Assembly: GCA_045403015.1 (NCBI GenBank)
Contig: JAXIPI010000026.1
Coordinates: 1-13,938 of the forward strand
Origin: Gaiellasilicea sp045403015
GTDB taxonomy: Bacteria > Actinomycetota > Thermoleophilia > Gaiellales > Gaiellaceae
Length of the DNA: 13,938 bases
Direction of reading: 5' to 3'
Of this stretch, positions 5,868 through 13,114 are shown in pieces (position 1 is the stretch's first letter; the number at the start of each line of letters is the position of its first letter). Both the position numbers and the translations under genes were made by a program. A model generated the notes under the pieces. The model did no database searches. It was not told the origin of the DNA and saw only the letters and a list, made by a program, of their open reading frames with translations.

Positions 5868-6782
5868 TTACGCCATGACCTCGACCCTGCGCTCCTCCGG
5901 AGTGATCACGCCCTCACGGCGGAGCACCTCCTGGAGCGCACGGATCGAGACCTCGATCTGATCGAGCGACGGCTGCCGCGTGGTCAGCCGCTGGAGCCAG
6001 AGGCCCGGCGCGAGCAGCATCATCAGGATCGCATTGTCCTGGTGCTTGCCGGCGAAACGGATCAGTTCGTATGCGAGGCCGGCGATCACGGGCAGCAGCA
6101 GGACACGGCTCCCGATCAACCAGTACCACGCGGGCTGGCCGACGAAGGCGAAGACGAAGATCCCGATCACCATCACCCAGAGCAAGAAAGCTGTTCCGCA
6201 ACGGGGATGGATCAAGCTGAATTTCTGCACGTTCTCCGGCGTGAGCTCCTCGCCCGCCTCGTAGGCATTGATCGCCTTGTGCTCGGCGGCGTGGTACTGG
6301 AAGACGCGCCGCAAGTCGGGCAGGAGCGAGATCAGGAGCAGATAGACGAGGAAGAGCGAAACGCGGATCACACCCTCGATGACCACAAAGGAGCCGGTCG
6401 TGTCGATCGGGAGCCAACTCGTAATCAGGGCGGGCGTCACCTTGAAGAGCATCAACGCGAAGCCGATGGCGATCGCGAACGAGAAGATGATCTGGCCGCG
6501 CGAGATCTCGGTCTGGACCTCTCCGTCCTTCGCGTCCGGGTCCTGGGCCGCGTAGTTCGCGGAGATCGCGAGCGCGCGGAAGCCAATCGCGAGCGATTCG
6601 CCGAGCGCGATGACGCCGCGGATCACGGGCAGCCGGTAGATCCGGTTGCGCGCCATCGGCGAGCTGATCGCGGTGACCACCTCGGCGATCTCGCCGTCCG
6701 GCTTGCGGACCGCGACAGCCCAGTTCGAAGGGCTGCGCATCATCACGCCCTCCAGGACCGCCTGTCCCCCGATGTTTTTCAA
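5868..6782 (-). CDS. DUF1385 family membrane protein (YqhQ-like)
   Basis: A 304-residue integral membrane protein of unknown function. Family hallmarks: the N-terminal GGQAVLEGVMMR (5-16), YRLPVIRGVIALGESL (49-64), FQYHAAEHKAINAYE (161-175) with its conserved histidines, HPRCGTAFLLW (192-202), and the C-terminal PGLWLQRLTTRQP (259-271). Hydrophobic segments lie at about 98-122, 131-155 and 197-240 (probably two spans in the last). The start is TTG at 6782-6780, 6 bases after rpmE; it is the only start that keeps the conserved N-terminus, and the next in-frame ATGs at residues 14-15 fall inside the family motif. In Gram-positive genomes this family is often near rpmE and prfA, as here. The conserved histidines and cysteine hint at metal or cofactor binding, unproven. 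Confidence 0.9.
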   Translation of the reverse strand: MKNIGGQAVLEGVMMRSPSNWAVAVRKPDGEIAEVVTAISSPMARNRIYRLPVIRGVIALGESLAIGFRALAISANYAAQDPDAKDGEVQTEISRGQIIFSFAIAIGFALMLFKVTPALITSWLPIDTTGSFVVIEGVIRVSLFLVYLLLISLLPDLRRVFQYHAAEHKAINAYEAGEELTPENVQKFSLIHPRCGTAFLLWVMVIGIFVFAFVGQPAWYWLIGSRVLLLPVIAGLAYELIRFAGKHQDNAILMMLLAPGLWLQRLTTRQPSLDQIEVSIRALQEVLRREGVITPEERRVEVMA

Positions 6783-6788
6783 GGCTCG

Positions 6789-7007
6789 CTAGCCGCGGCG
6801 GCTGCCGCCGGCCTTCTCCAGGCGGCGCTGGAAGCGCTCAACTCGGCCGCCGGCGTCCATCAGCTTCTGCTTGCCCGTGTAGAACGGGTGGCAGGCCGAG
6901 CAGACATCGACGTGGATCTCCGGCTGCGTCGAACGGGTCTCGAACTCAGCGCCGCAGGAGCAGCGGACGTGCGTGGAGACGTACTCGGGATGGATTCCGG
7001 CCTTCAT
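6789..7007 (-). CDS. rpmE: 50S ribosomal protein L31, zinc-binding (C+) form
   Basis: Large-subunit protein at the inter-subunit bridge. The 72-residue product begins MKAGIHPEYV and carries the four zinc-ligand cysteines of the C+ form: Cys16 and Cys18 (RCSCG) and Cys36 and Cys39 (VCSACHPFYTGKQK). C+ L31 can serve as a zinc reserve and is often replaced by a cysteine-less paralogue under zinc limitation; no such paralogue is in this window. The frame is open further upstream (to 7136), but ATG 7007 gives the family start and overlaps the dehydratase stop in an ATGA arrangement. The C-terminus has a basic tail (RRLEKAGGSRRG). Confidence 0.96.
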   Translation of the reverse strand: MKAGIHPEYVSTHVRCSCGAEFETRSTQPEIHVDVCSACHPFYTGKQKLMDAGGRVERFQRRLEKAGGSRRG

Positions 7008-7930
7008 CGCCGAGCCAGAATAGCAGAGGCGGTTTCGGCCGCTACGTTGCCGCCCGAGACAACAATGCCCACCGGTCCGTCTCCCGCTCGGCCCGCCAGG
7101 ACAGCTGCCGCAGCCACGGCTCCGGCCGGTTCGCACGCCAGCTTCGCGCGCATGTAGAGGAACCGAAAGGCGTCCTCGATCTCCTCCTCCGTGACGAGCA
7201 TGCTCTCGACGTCGTTGGCCTGAAGCACGGCGAGCGCCGCCTCACCGGCGAAGGGGCCCGAGAGACCGTCTGCGATCGAGTCCGGCGTGACCGCCACGGA
7301 CCGCCCGGCCGCGAGTGCGTCGTGCACCGCGGTCGACCGCTCTGGCTCGACTGCGATGACGCGCCGGTCGGGCGCCGCGGCGGCGATTCCGGCGACGAGC
7401 CCACCACCGCCGGTCGGCACGAGGATCGTCTCGACGTCGGGGGCGTCCTCGAGCAGCTCGAGCGCCAGCGTGCCCTGGCCCGCGATGACGAGCGGGTCGT
7501 CGAACGGGTGCACGAGTGTCCGGCCGGTCTCCCGGATGTGCTCGTCGAGCCGTGCGAACGCCTCGACCGCGTCGGCGGCCTCGAGGTCGACGGCGGCGCC
7601 GTAGCCCCGGGTGGCCGCGACCTTGGCGGCGCTCGCGCTCGCGTACATGACGACGAGGCAATCGATCCCCTCCGCAGCCGCGCCCCACGCGAGCGCCTGG
7701 GCGTGATTCCCGGCCGAGATCCCGATCACACCGCGCGCCTTCTCCTCCGGGCTCAGCGACGCGAGCTTGTTCAGTACTCCGCGCGCCTTGAACGAGCCCG
7801 TTTTCTGAAAGAGCTCGGCCTTCAACCAGACGTGCTCACCGAGGGTGTGCGAAGAGAAAGTCGGCGTCCGGTGGACGCGCCCGCGGATCCGCTCCGCCGC
7901 AGCGAGCACGTCGTCGCGGGTCACCGGCAT
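7004..7930 (-). CDS. Threonine/serine dehydratase family, PLP-dependent, no ACT domain
   Basis: Fold-type II PLP enzyme; members deaminate threonine to 2-oxobutanoate or serine to pyruvate, and relatives include serine racemase. The 308-residue product has KTGSFKARG with the Schiff-base Lys48, SAGNHAQ (72-78), the phosphate-binding tetraglycine VPTGGGGLVAG (171-181) and the C-terminal SGGN (292-295). It ends without an ACT domain, so isoleucine feedback as in IlvA is not expected; a catabolic dehydratase (TdcB-like) or racemase is more likely. The frame extends to TTG 7969, but ATG 7930 gives the usual N-terminus (VTRDDVLAAAERI) and has a TANNNT box 6 bases upstream. It is the first gene of the unit ending with the two OsmC genes and overlaps rpmE by 4 bases. 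Confidence 0.9.
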   Translation of the reverse strand: MPVTRDDVLAAAERIRGRVHRTPTFSSHTLGEHVWLKAELFQKTGSFKARGVLNKLASLSPEEKARGVIGISAGNHAQALAWGAAAEGIDCLVVMYASASAAKVAATRGYGAAVDLEAADAVEAFARLDEHIRETGRTLVHPFDDPLVIAGQGTLALELLEDAPDVETILVPTGGGGLVAGIAAAAPDRRVIAVEPERSTAVHDALAAGRSVAVTPDSIADGLSGPFAGEAALAVLQANDVESMLVTEEEIEDAFRFLYMRAKLACEPAGAVAAAAVLAGRAGDGPVGIVVSGGNVAAETASAILARR

Positions 7931-7936
7931 CGAAGC

Positions 7937-7942
7937 ATCGTA
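7937..7942 (-). promoter_or_regulatory. Candidate leaderless -10 box for the dehydratase-rpmE unit
   Basis: On the minus strand TACGAT is followed by 6 bases and the ATG at 7930. It shares the TA at 7941-7942 with the opposing box for DUF4389. No Shine-Dalgarno is visible, which supports a leaderless start and the shorter of the possible gene starts. Confidence 0.42.
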
Positions 7943-7946
7943 GACT
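7941..7946 (+). promoter_or_regulatory. Candidate leaderless -10 box for the DUF4389-M48 unit
   Basis: TAGACT followed by 7 bases and the GTG at 7954. There is no ribosome binding site in the 7 bases between, so a leaderless transcript is the simplest reading. It overlaps the dehydratase box on the other strand. Confidence 0.42.
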
Positions 7947-7953
7947 CCCGCCG

Positions 7954-9249
7954 GTGAACGATCATCCAATCCGGCTCCAGGTCGACGACGACCTGCGCCG
8001 CTCCCGTCTGACGGCCTTCTTCCGGCTCCTGCTCGCGATCCCGCACTTCATCTGGTTCGGGCTCTGGTCGATCGCGGTCGTCTTCGCAGCGATCGCAACC
8101 TGGTTCGCCGCGCTCGTAAAGGGCCGCGCGCCCGAGGGCCTCCACAACTTCCTTGCGGCGTACGTCCGCTACGCGACGCACCTGGATGCGTACCTGACTT
8201 TCGCCGCGAACCCCTATCCCAGCTTCACGGGCGAGCCCGGCTACCCGGTGGACGTGGAGATCCCGGGTCCTCAGCCGCAGGGCCGCTGGAGGATCGCCCT
8301 GCGGATCCTGCTCGCGATACCGGCGCTCGCGCTCGCGGCCGCCGTGGGCTGGGGCCTGCAGTTTTACAGCGGCGGCGCTACCTCGAGCGACGAAACCACT
8401 GAGGCGTCGGTCGCTTACTTCAGGATCGGAGGCGCCGTCGCTGCCTGCGCGTTCCTCGGCTGGTTCGTGGCAGTCGTGCTCGGCCGCGCGTCGAAGGGGC
8501 TTCGCGACCTTGCCGCGTACGGAGTGGGCTACGCGGCCCAGGCTTGGGCCTACGCCCTCCTCCTCACCGACCGCTATCCGAACAGCGACCCTGACGAGCT
8601 GGGCGAGTGGTCACTGCCGCCGCATCCCGTTCAACTCCAACTCGACGACGACGGCCGGCGGTCGCGGTTGACCGTCTTCTTCCGCTTGCTGCTCGCCCTG
8701 CCCCACTTCGTCTGGGTGGCGCTCTGGCTCGTTGCGGCCATCCTGGCCGCGATCGTGAACTGGCTCGTTGCGCTCGTGCGCGGCCGGTCAGCGGAGCCCT
8801 TGCACCGCTTCCTCGCCGCGTATGTGTGTTACGCGGCGCACGTCACCGCGTTCGCCACCCTGATCGCCAACCCGTTCCCGGGATTCGTCGGCGCGCCCGG
8901 TTACCCCGTGGACATCACGATCGGACCGCCCGCCCGACAAAGCCGCTGGGTCACATTGTTTCGCGGCTTCCTCGTGATTCCGGCGCTGTTGGTCTCCAGC
9001 GCACTCGAGGGCGTGCTCTTCCTGGCCGCCGTCTTCGGCTGGTTCGTGGCGCTCGTCACCGGTCGAATGCCGACCGGCCTCCGGAGGATCGGAGCAGCTG
9101 CAGTGCGCTACAGCGCACAGACGAACGCCTACTGGCTCATCGTCACGGACGACTACCCGTACGCCAGCCCCTCGCTGAAGTCACCCGCCGAGCCCGAGCC
9201 TGAGCAGGAGTGGGAGCCCGGGCCGGAGTCGTTCGAGGCAGCCGTCTGA
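7954..9249 (+). CDS. DUF4389 membrane protein with a four-unit internal repeat
   Basis: A 431-residue multi-span membrane protein of unknown function. Residues about 4-214 and 224-431 are a duplication: HPIRLQVDDDLRRSRLT (4-20) repeats as HPVQLQLDDDGRRSRLT (224-240), and LAAYVRYATH (67-76) as LAAYVCYAAH (287-296), offset 220. Each half holds two DUF4389-like units, the second shorter (RWRIALRILLAIPAL at 111-125; RWVTLFRGFLVIPAL at 331-345). Every unit follows the same scheme: R-rich amphipathic start, a hydrophobic pair around IP(H/A), GR, an AAY/RY helix, and a final (D/N)xYP(x)S-like end. The tail (about 408-431) is acidic and proline-rich (PEPEPEQEWEPGPE), likely cytosolic or surface-exposed. 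GTG start chosen for the TANNNT box upstream and because HPIRL begins unit 1. It overlaps the next gene. Confidence 0.85.
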   Translation: MNDHPIRLQVDDDLRRSRLTAFFRLLLAIPHFIWFGLWSIAVVFAAIATWFAALVKGRAPEGLHNFLAAYVRYATHLDAYLTFAANPYPSFTGEPGYPVDVEIPGPQPQGRWRIALRILLAIPALALAAAVGWGLQFYSGGATSSDETTEASVAYFRIGGAVAACAFLGWFVAVVLGRASKGLRDLAAYGVGYAAQAWAYALLLTDRYPNSDPDELGEWSLPPHPVQLQLDDDGRRSRLTVFFRLLLALPHFVWVALWLVAAILAAIVNWLVALVRGRSAEPLHRFLAAYVCYAAHVTAFATLIANPFPGFVGAPGYPVDITIGPPARQSRWVTLFRGFLVIPALLVSSALEGVLFLAAVFGWFVALVTGRMPTGLRRIGAAAVRYSAQTNAYWLIVTDDYPYASPSLKSPAEPEPEQEWEPGPESFEAAV

Positions 9250-10451
9250 GCACGCGGAGCCCGGCGCTCCGCGTCGTCCTCCTGCTCGTCCTCGCCGGCG
9301 TTTGGGTGGGGGCCGCGTGGTGGCTCTGGGACAGCGTCGTGCCGGGGGACCTCTCGCTCCCCGACGTCCGGATCGACGGGATCCCGCAGGAGATCCTCGA
9401 CCGAGCCGACCGTTACGAGCGCTTCTTCCGGGTCGAGTTCGTCCTCTCGCAACTCGTCCTGATCGGCGTTCTGATCCTCTACGCAAAGCACGGCGCCCGC
9501 TTCGCGAAGGAGTCGGCAGCCGGACGCATCGGCACCGGGATGCTGCTGGGGATGATCGGGCTTGCACTCGTCTGGAGCTCTCAAGTCCCGTTCCGGCTCG
9601 CCGAGGTGTGGTGGGACCGCCGCTACGACCAGACCGACAGCGGCTACATCGAGACTCTCTTCTCGAACTGGCTCGAGCTCGGCGCCGAGTTTCTGTTCAT
9701 CTGCTTCGCACTCCTCGTGGTGATGGCCCTCGCCGGGAAGTTCCCGCGCCGCTGGTGGCTCGCAGCGGCGCCGTTCTTCGTCGGGCTCGCGGCGCTGTTC
9801 AGCTTCATCTACCCGTATTTGACCCCCACCGAGCCGCTTCGCCGAGCTGATCTGCTCGCCGCGGGGCGGGAGTACGCGGCGAAGCAGGGGATCGATCCGG
9901 TTCCGCTGCGGGTCGAGGACGTGACCGACTTCACGAGCGCCCCGAACGCCTACGCAGTGGGCTTCGGGCCGACGAAGCGCATCGTCTTCTGGAACACGCT
10001 TCTCGACGGCAGCTTCACCGACAACGAGGTGAAGACGGTGCTGGCGCACGAGCTCGGCCATCTTTCGAGCGGACACCTGATCGAGGGCATCGAGTGGTAC
10101 GCGCTCTTTGCGCTTCCGGGGGCGTGGCTGATCGCGGTCGCGACGCGGCGACGCGGCGGCATGGCGAACCCGGCCGCGGTGCCGCTTTCACTCCTCGTGA
10201 TCGTCGTGCTCGACCTTCTCTCGCTTCCCGTCTACAACTTCGTCTCGCGCCATATGGAGGCGGAGGCCGACTGGAAGGCGCTCGAGACCACCCGCGATCC
10301 CGCATCCGCTGAAGCGCTCTTCAAGCAGTTCACGATCCAGTCGCTGAACGACCCCGACCCGCCGACGTGGTCGTACCTGCTCTTCGACAGCCACCCCTCC
10401 GTCGAGCAGCGAATCGCGATGGCCGAGGCCTGGAAAGCTCGATCTAGGTAA
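9210..10451 (+). CDS. M48 family (Ste24/HtpX-like) zinc metalloprotease, membrane-bound
   Basis: Membrane metalloprotease of the Ste24/HtpX clan, which cleaves membrane or prenylated proteins in other systems. The 413-residue product has about seven hydrophobic segments (about 20-38, 78-91, 108-124, 158-175, 183-203, 296-311, 323-343). The catalytic HELGH (280-284) supplies two zinc ligands and the base; SRHMEAEADWKAL (347-358) supplies the third ligand, probably Glu350 in the family's ExxAD pattern; the C-terminal DSHPSVEQRIA (393-403) is also typical. The start is uncertain: GTG 9210 overlaps the DUF4389 gene by 40 bases and is the only standard start that keeps the first membrane segment, while a non-standard CTG at 9246 would overlap by 4. 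The 3' end overlaps that of the convergent ETF-QO gene by 8 bases. Confidence 0.9.
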   Translation: MGARAGVVRGSRLSTRSPALRVVLLLVLAGVWVGAAWWLWDSVVPGDLSLPDVRIDGIPQEILDRADRYERFFRVEFVLSQLVLIGVLILYAKHGARFAKESAAGRIGTGMLLGMIGLALVWSSQVPFRLAEVWWDRRYDQTDSGYIETLFSNWLELGAEFLFICFALLVVMALAGKFPRRWWLAAAPFFVGLAALFSFIYPYLTPTEPLRRADLLAAGREYAAKQGIDPVPLRVEDVTDFTSAPNAYAVGFGPTKRIVFWNTLLDGSFTDNEVKTVLAHELGHLSSGHLIEGIEWYALFALPGAWLIAVATRRRGGMANPAAVPLSLLVIVVLDLLSLPVYNFVSRHMEAEADWKALETTRDPASAEALFKQFTIQSLNDPDPPTWSYLLFDSHPSVEQRIAMAEAWKARSR

Positions 10452-12159
10452 GTGTGTATTCGGGGCCGCTGCCCCCTTCGGGCGGCGTGAGCCGGCCGCC
10501 CTTGGCGGAGATCGCGCCGCACTGGACGCAGTTCGACGGGTTCACGTCCACGTGCACCATCCCGTCCCCGTCCGCGGCTCCGGCCTCGTAGACCTGCGCG
10601 GGGCACATGTGTACCCATGCATCAGCAAGGTCTTTGGGGACAGTGCGCTGGATCCGGATGTGGTTCGGCTGGTCGTCGCGGGTCCTGTTGCCTGAAAGGA
10701 AAACAGACGAGAGCTTGTCGAATGTCAGCTTTCCGTCAGGCGCCGGGTAGCGCTGCGCACGGTCGGTGCGGATCAGAGTCCGCTCGGCGTTCGGCTCGAT
10801 CTTGAACTCCTTCGGCGGCAGGTGCCCCTTGGTCACGGTCATCGCGCTGGCGAGCGCGCCGCCCATGAAGAAGCCCTTGTCGAACACCTGACGCATGTTC
10901 CGAACCTCGTGCAGGTCCTTCAGGACGTAGCTCGCGCGGAGCTCCTCGTCGTAGGAGTCGAGCGCGCCCACGCGGCTCGGCGACTCGCCGGGCTGGAGCG
11001 CGCGGAACGCAGCCTCGGCGGCCATGATCCCCGACTCGATCGCGTAATGGATGCCCTTCAGCGTCGGCACGTTCACGAGGCCGGCGCTCTCTCCGGCCAG
11101 CAGGAGGCCCGGGGCGTTGAAGCGCTTCGGCAGCGCGTGGTAGCCGCCCTCGGTAATGGTCTTTGCGCCCCACGCGATCCGCTCGCCGTCGCGAAGGATC
11201 TTGCGTACGAGCTTGTGGGTCTTGAATTCCTGCAGCACGTCGTGGACTGAGAACTCGATGTCGCGGTACTCGAGCCCGGCGACGAAGCCGAGCGAGACCA
11301 TGTCGTCACCCATTGGGTAGATGAAGGAGCCACCGAACTCGCCGTACTTGGAGCTCTTGCGGAGCGGCCAGCCCATCGTGTGGACGATGTGCCCGAGCGG
11401 CCTGGGCACCTTCCAGACCTCCTTCACCCCGAGCGCCCAGATCTGAGGCTGCTCCCCTTCGAGGCCAAAACGCGAGATCGCCGCGCCGGTGAGATGGCCC
11501 TGCGTTCCCTCGGCGAGAACGGTCAGCTTCGCGACGATGTCCGAGCCCGGCTCGTGCGTGGGGAGCGGCGTCCCGTCGCGGCCGAGTCCCTTGTCACCGG
11601 TGCGGATCCCCCGCACGCGACCATCGGCGACGAGCAGCTTCTGCGCGTCCGTCTCCGGCAGCACCGCCGCACCTCCTGCCTCAGCCTGCTCGGCGAGGAA
11701 GCGGCCGAGCTGCGAGACGGAGACGACCCAGTTGCCGTGATTGCGCATCGTCGGCGGCGGCGGGATCCGGATCGCAGTCCCCTTCGTCAAGAGATAGACA
11801 GCCTCGCCGTGCACCTCGCCGTAGCTCGGCACGTCGTTCATCGTCAGCCGGTCCCTGAAGAGCCGGCGCAGCGCGCGCGGATTGACCACCGCGCCGGAGA
11901 GCAGGTGCGACCCCGGCGCCTTTCCCTTCTCGACGACCGCGACCGGCACGTCGCCGAGACGGGCGGCGGTGTCCGGGGACTCCTCCAGCAGCTGGCCGAG
12001 CCGGATCGCGCACGCGAGTCCCGCGGGGCCGGCACCGACGATCAGCACGCCCACCTCGATCCGCTCCTCTACCGGGTCGGTCGGCGCGGCGATCGCGTCC
12101 GACGGCGCGAACGGCGGTTGATAGTCGGCGGGACGAATCGTCACGCGGCTCTCATCCAC
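10444..12159 (-). CDS. Electron transfer flavoprotein-quinone oxidoreductase (ETF-QO), altered cluster motif
   Basis: Membrane-associated flavoprotein that takes electrons from reduced ETF and passes them to the quinone pool. The 571-residue product has the FAD-binding VLIVGAGPAGLACA (38-51), the conserved LLSGAVVNP (85-93), FGGSFIYPMGDDMVSLGFVAG and LLLAGESAGLVNVPTLKGIHYA blocks, and the C-terminal ferredoxin-like part. The usual 4Fe-4S ligands are one Cys in CPAxVYE and a CxxCxxC. Here Cys519, Cys544 and Cys547 are present but the last position is Ile550 (NCVQCGAISAKGG). I checked this on the DNA (codons TGC GTC CAG TGC GGC GCG ATC). The GTG start overlaps the etfA stop by 8 bases. Third gene of etfB-etfA-etfQO, with a likely menaquinone partner in an actinobacterium. 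Confidence 0.93.
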   Translation of the reverse strand: MDESRVTIRPADYQPPFAPSDAIAAPTDPVEERIEVGVLIVGAGPAGLACAIRLGQLLEESPDTAARLGDVPVAVVEKGKAPGSHLLSGAVVNPRALRRLFRDRLTMNDVPSYGEVHGEAVYLLTKGTAIRIPPPPTMRNHGNWVVSVSQLGRFLAEQAEAGGAAVLPETDAQKLLVADGRVRGIRTGDKGLGRDGTPLPTHEPGSDIVAKLTVLAEGTQGHLTGAAISRFGLEGEQPQIWALGVKEVWKVPRPLGHIVHTMGWPLRKSSKYGEFGGSFIYPMGDDMVSLGFVAGLEYRDIEFSVHDVLQEFKTHKLVRKILRDGERIAWGAKTITEGGYHALPKRFNAPGLLLAGESAGLVNVPTLKGIHYAIESGIMAAEAAFRALQPGESPSRVGALDSYDEELRASYVLKDLHEVRNMRQVFDKGFFMGGALASAMTVTKGHLPPKEFKIEPNAERTLIRTDRAQRYPAPDGKLTFDKLSSVFLSGNRTRDDQPNHIRIQRTVPKDLADAWVHMCPAQVYEAGAADGDGMVHVDVNPSNCVQCGAISAKGGRLTPPEGGSGPEYTLT

Positions 12160-13114
12160 CCCGGCGAGCCTGGACCAGCTCGGTCAGCTTCGGCAGGATC
12201 TGGTGCAGGTCGCCGACGACGCCGAGGTCCGCAAACTCGAAGATCGGGGCGTTCGGATCCTTGTTGATCGCGACGATCGTCTTCGAGCTCTGCATGCCGA
12301 CCTTGTGCTGGATCGCGCCGGAGATGCCGCACGCGACATACAGCGTCGGCGAGACCGACTTGCCGGTCTGCCCCACCTGCGCGGAATAGGGGTACCAGCC
12401 TGCGTCGACGACCGCGCGCGTCGCGGCCACCGCGCCTCCGAGTGCCTTCGCGAGGTCCTCGACGAGCGCGAACTTCTCAGGCTCGCCGAGACCGCGGCCG
12501 CCGGCGACGATCACGTTCGCGTCCTCGATCGACGGGCCGCTCTCTTCCGCGTGGGCCTGCTCGACCATCTCCGCCGCGAGCGAGTGGTCCTGCAACTGCA
12601 CCTCGAAAGGCTCGACCGTTCCGGCAGCGGGCTGCTCCGATGGATCGAACGCGCCGGCCCTGAAGAGTCCGATGCGCGGCGTCGAGCGCCAGCCGACGTC
12701 GACGACGACCGAGTCCCCGAGAGCGGACTGCTTGCCGACGAGCCCGCCGTCCCCGTTCGCGATATCGGTGAGCTGCCAGTTGAGACCGGCCTCGAGCCGG
12801 GCCGCGAGACCCGACGCGATGTCGGAGGCGAGGATCGACTGCGCGAAGAGCACGTTCTCGATCCCCTTCTCCGCGACGAGCTGCGCGATCGCGTCGACGC
12901 GAGGCTGCGGGAGCGGTGCTTCGAGCTTCGGATCGTCGGCGACGTACACCGTCGCCGCGCCGTGCTTGGCCGCCTGGTCGGCGAGACCGTCGAGGCCCGA
13001 GCCGACGATCACGCCGGCGAGATCTCCACCGAGCGACGCGGCCTTCGAGAGGACCGCCAGCGACCCCTTCTGGAGCTCGCCGCCGTGGTGCTCGAGGAAG
13101 ACCAGCGTCGCCAT
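12152..13114 (-). CDS. etfA: Electron transfer flavoprotein alpha subunit
   Basis: FAD-carrying subunit of the ETF heterodimer, which collects electrons from acyl-CoA and other flavin dehydrogenases. The 320-residue product has an N-terminal nucleotide-fold domain (about 1-190, LVFLEHHGGELQKGSLAVL start) and the C-terminal FAD domain with VAGGRGLGEPEKF (203-215), WYPYSAQVGQTGKSVSP (240-256), the loop YVACGISGAIQHKVGMQ (259-275), and INKDPNAPIFEFADLGVVGDL (283-303), all ETF-alpha signatures. ATG 13114 directly follows the etfB TAG with no gap, so the two are coupled. The neighbouring ETF-QO and absence of an EtfX/bifurcation partner favour the ordinary, non-bifurcating group. Confidence 0.96.
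   Translation of the reverse strand: MATLVFLEHHGGELQKGSLAVLSKAASLGGDLAGVIVGSGLDGLADQAAKHGAATVYVADDPKLEAPLPQPRVDAIAQLVAEKGIENVLFAQSILASDIASGLAARLEAGLNWQLTDIANGDGGLVGKQSALGDSVVVDVGWRSTPRIGLFRAGAFDPSEQPAAGTVEPFEVQLQDHSLAAEMVEQAHAEESGPSIEDANVIVAGGRGLGEPEKFALVEDLAKALGGAVAATRAVVDAGWYPYSAQVGQTGKSVSPTLYVACGISGAIQHKVGMQSSKTIVAINKDPNAPIFEFADLGVVGDLHQILPKLTELVQARRGG

Noticed and set aside
6042..7157. 371-codon plus-strand frame opposite DUF1385 and rpmE
   Set aside because: Shadow frame across several real genes; low-complexity charged sequence.
7931..7969. Longer start (TTG 7969) for the dehydratase
   Set aside because: It would overlap the divergent DUF4389 start, adds residues not typical of the family, and the ATG at 7930 has its own TANNNT box.
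10464..10488. Hairpin just after the M48 stop as a terminator
   Set aside because: It is the coding sequence for the conserved PPEGGSGP end of ETF-QO, contains a wobble pair and has no T-run.
11960..11985. TCCGGGGACT inside ETF-QO, identical to part of the palindrome at 4416-4444
   Set aside because: It has no inverted partner and lies in ordinary coding sequence; a chance 10-base match, not a REP copy.
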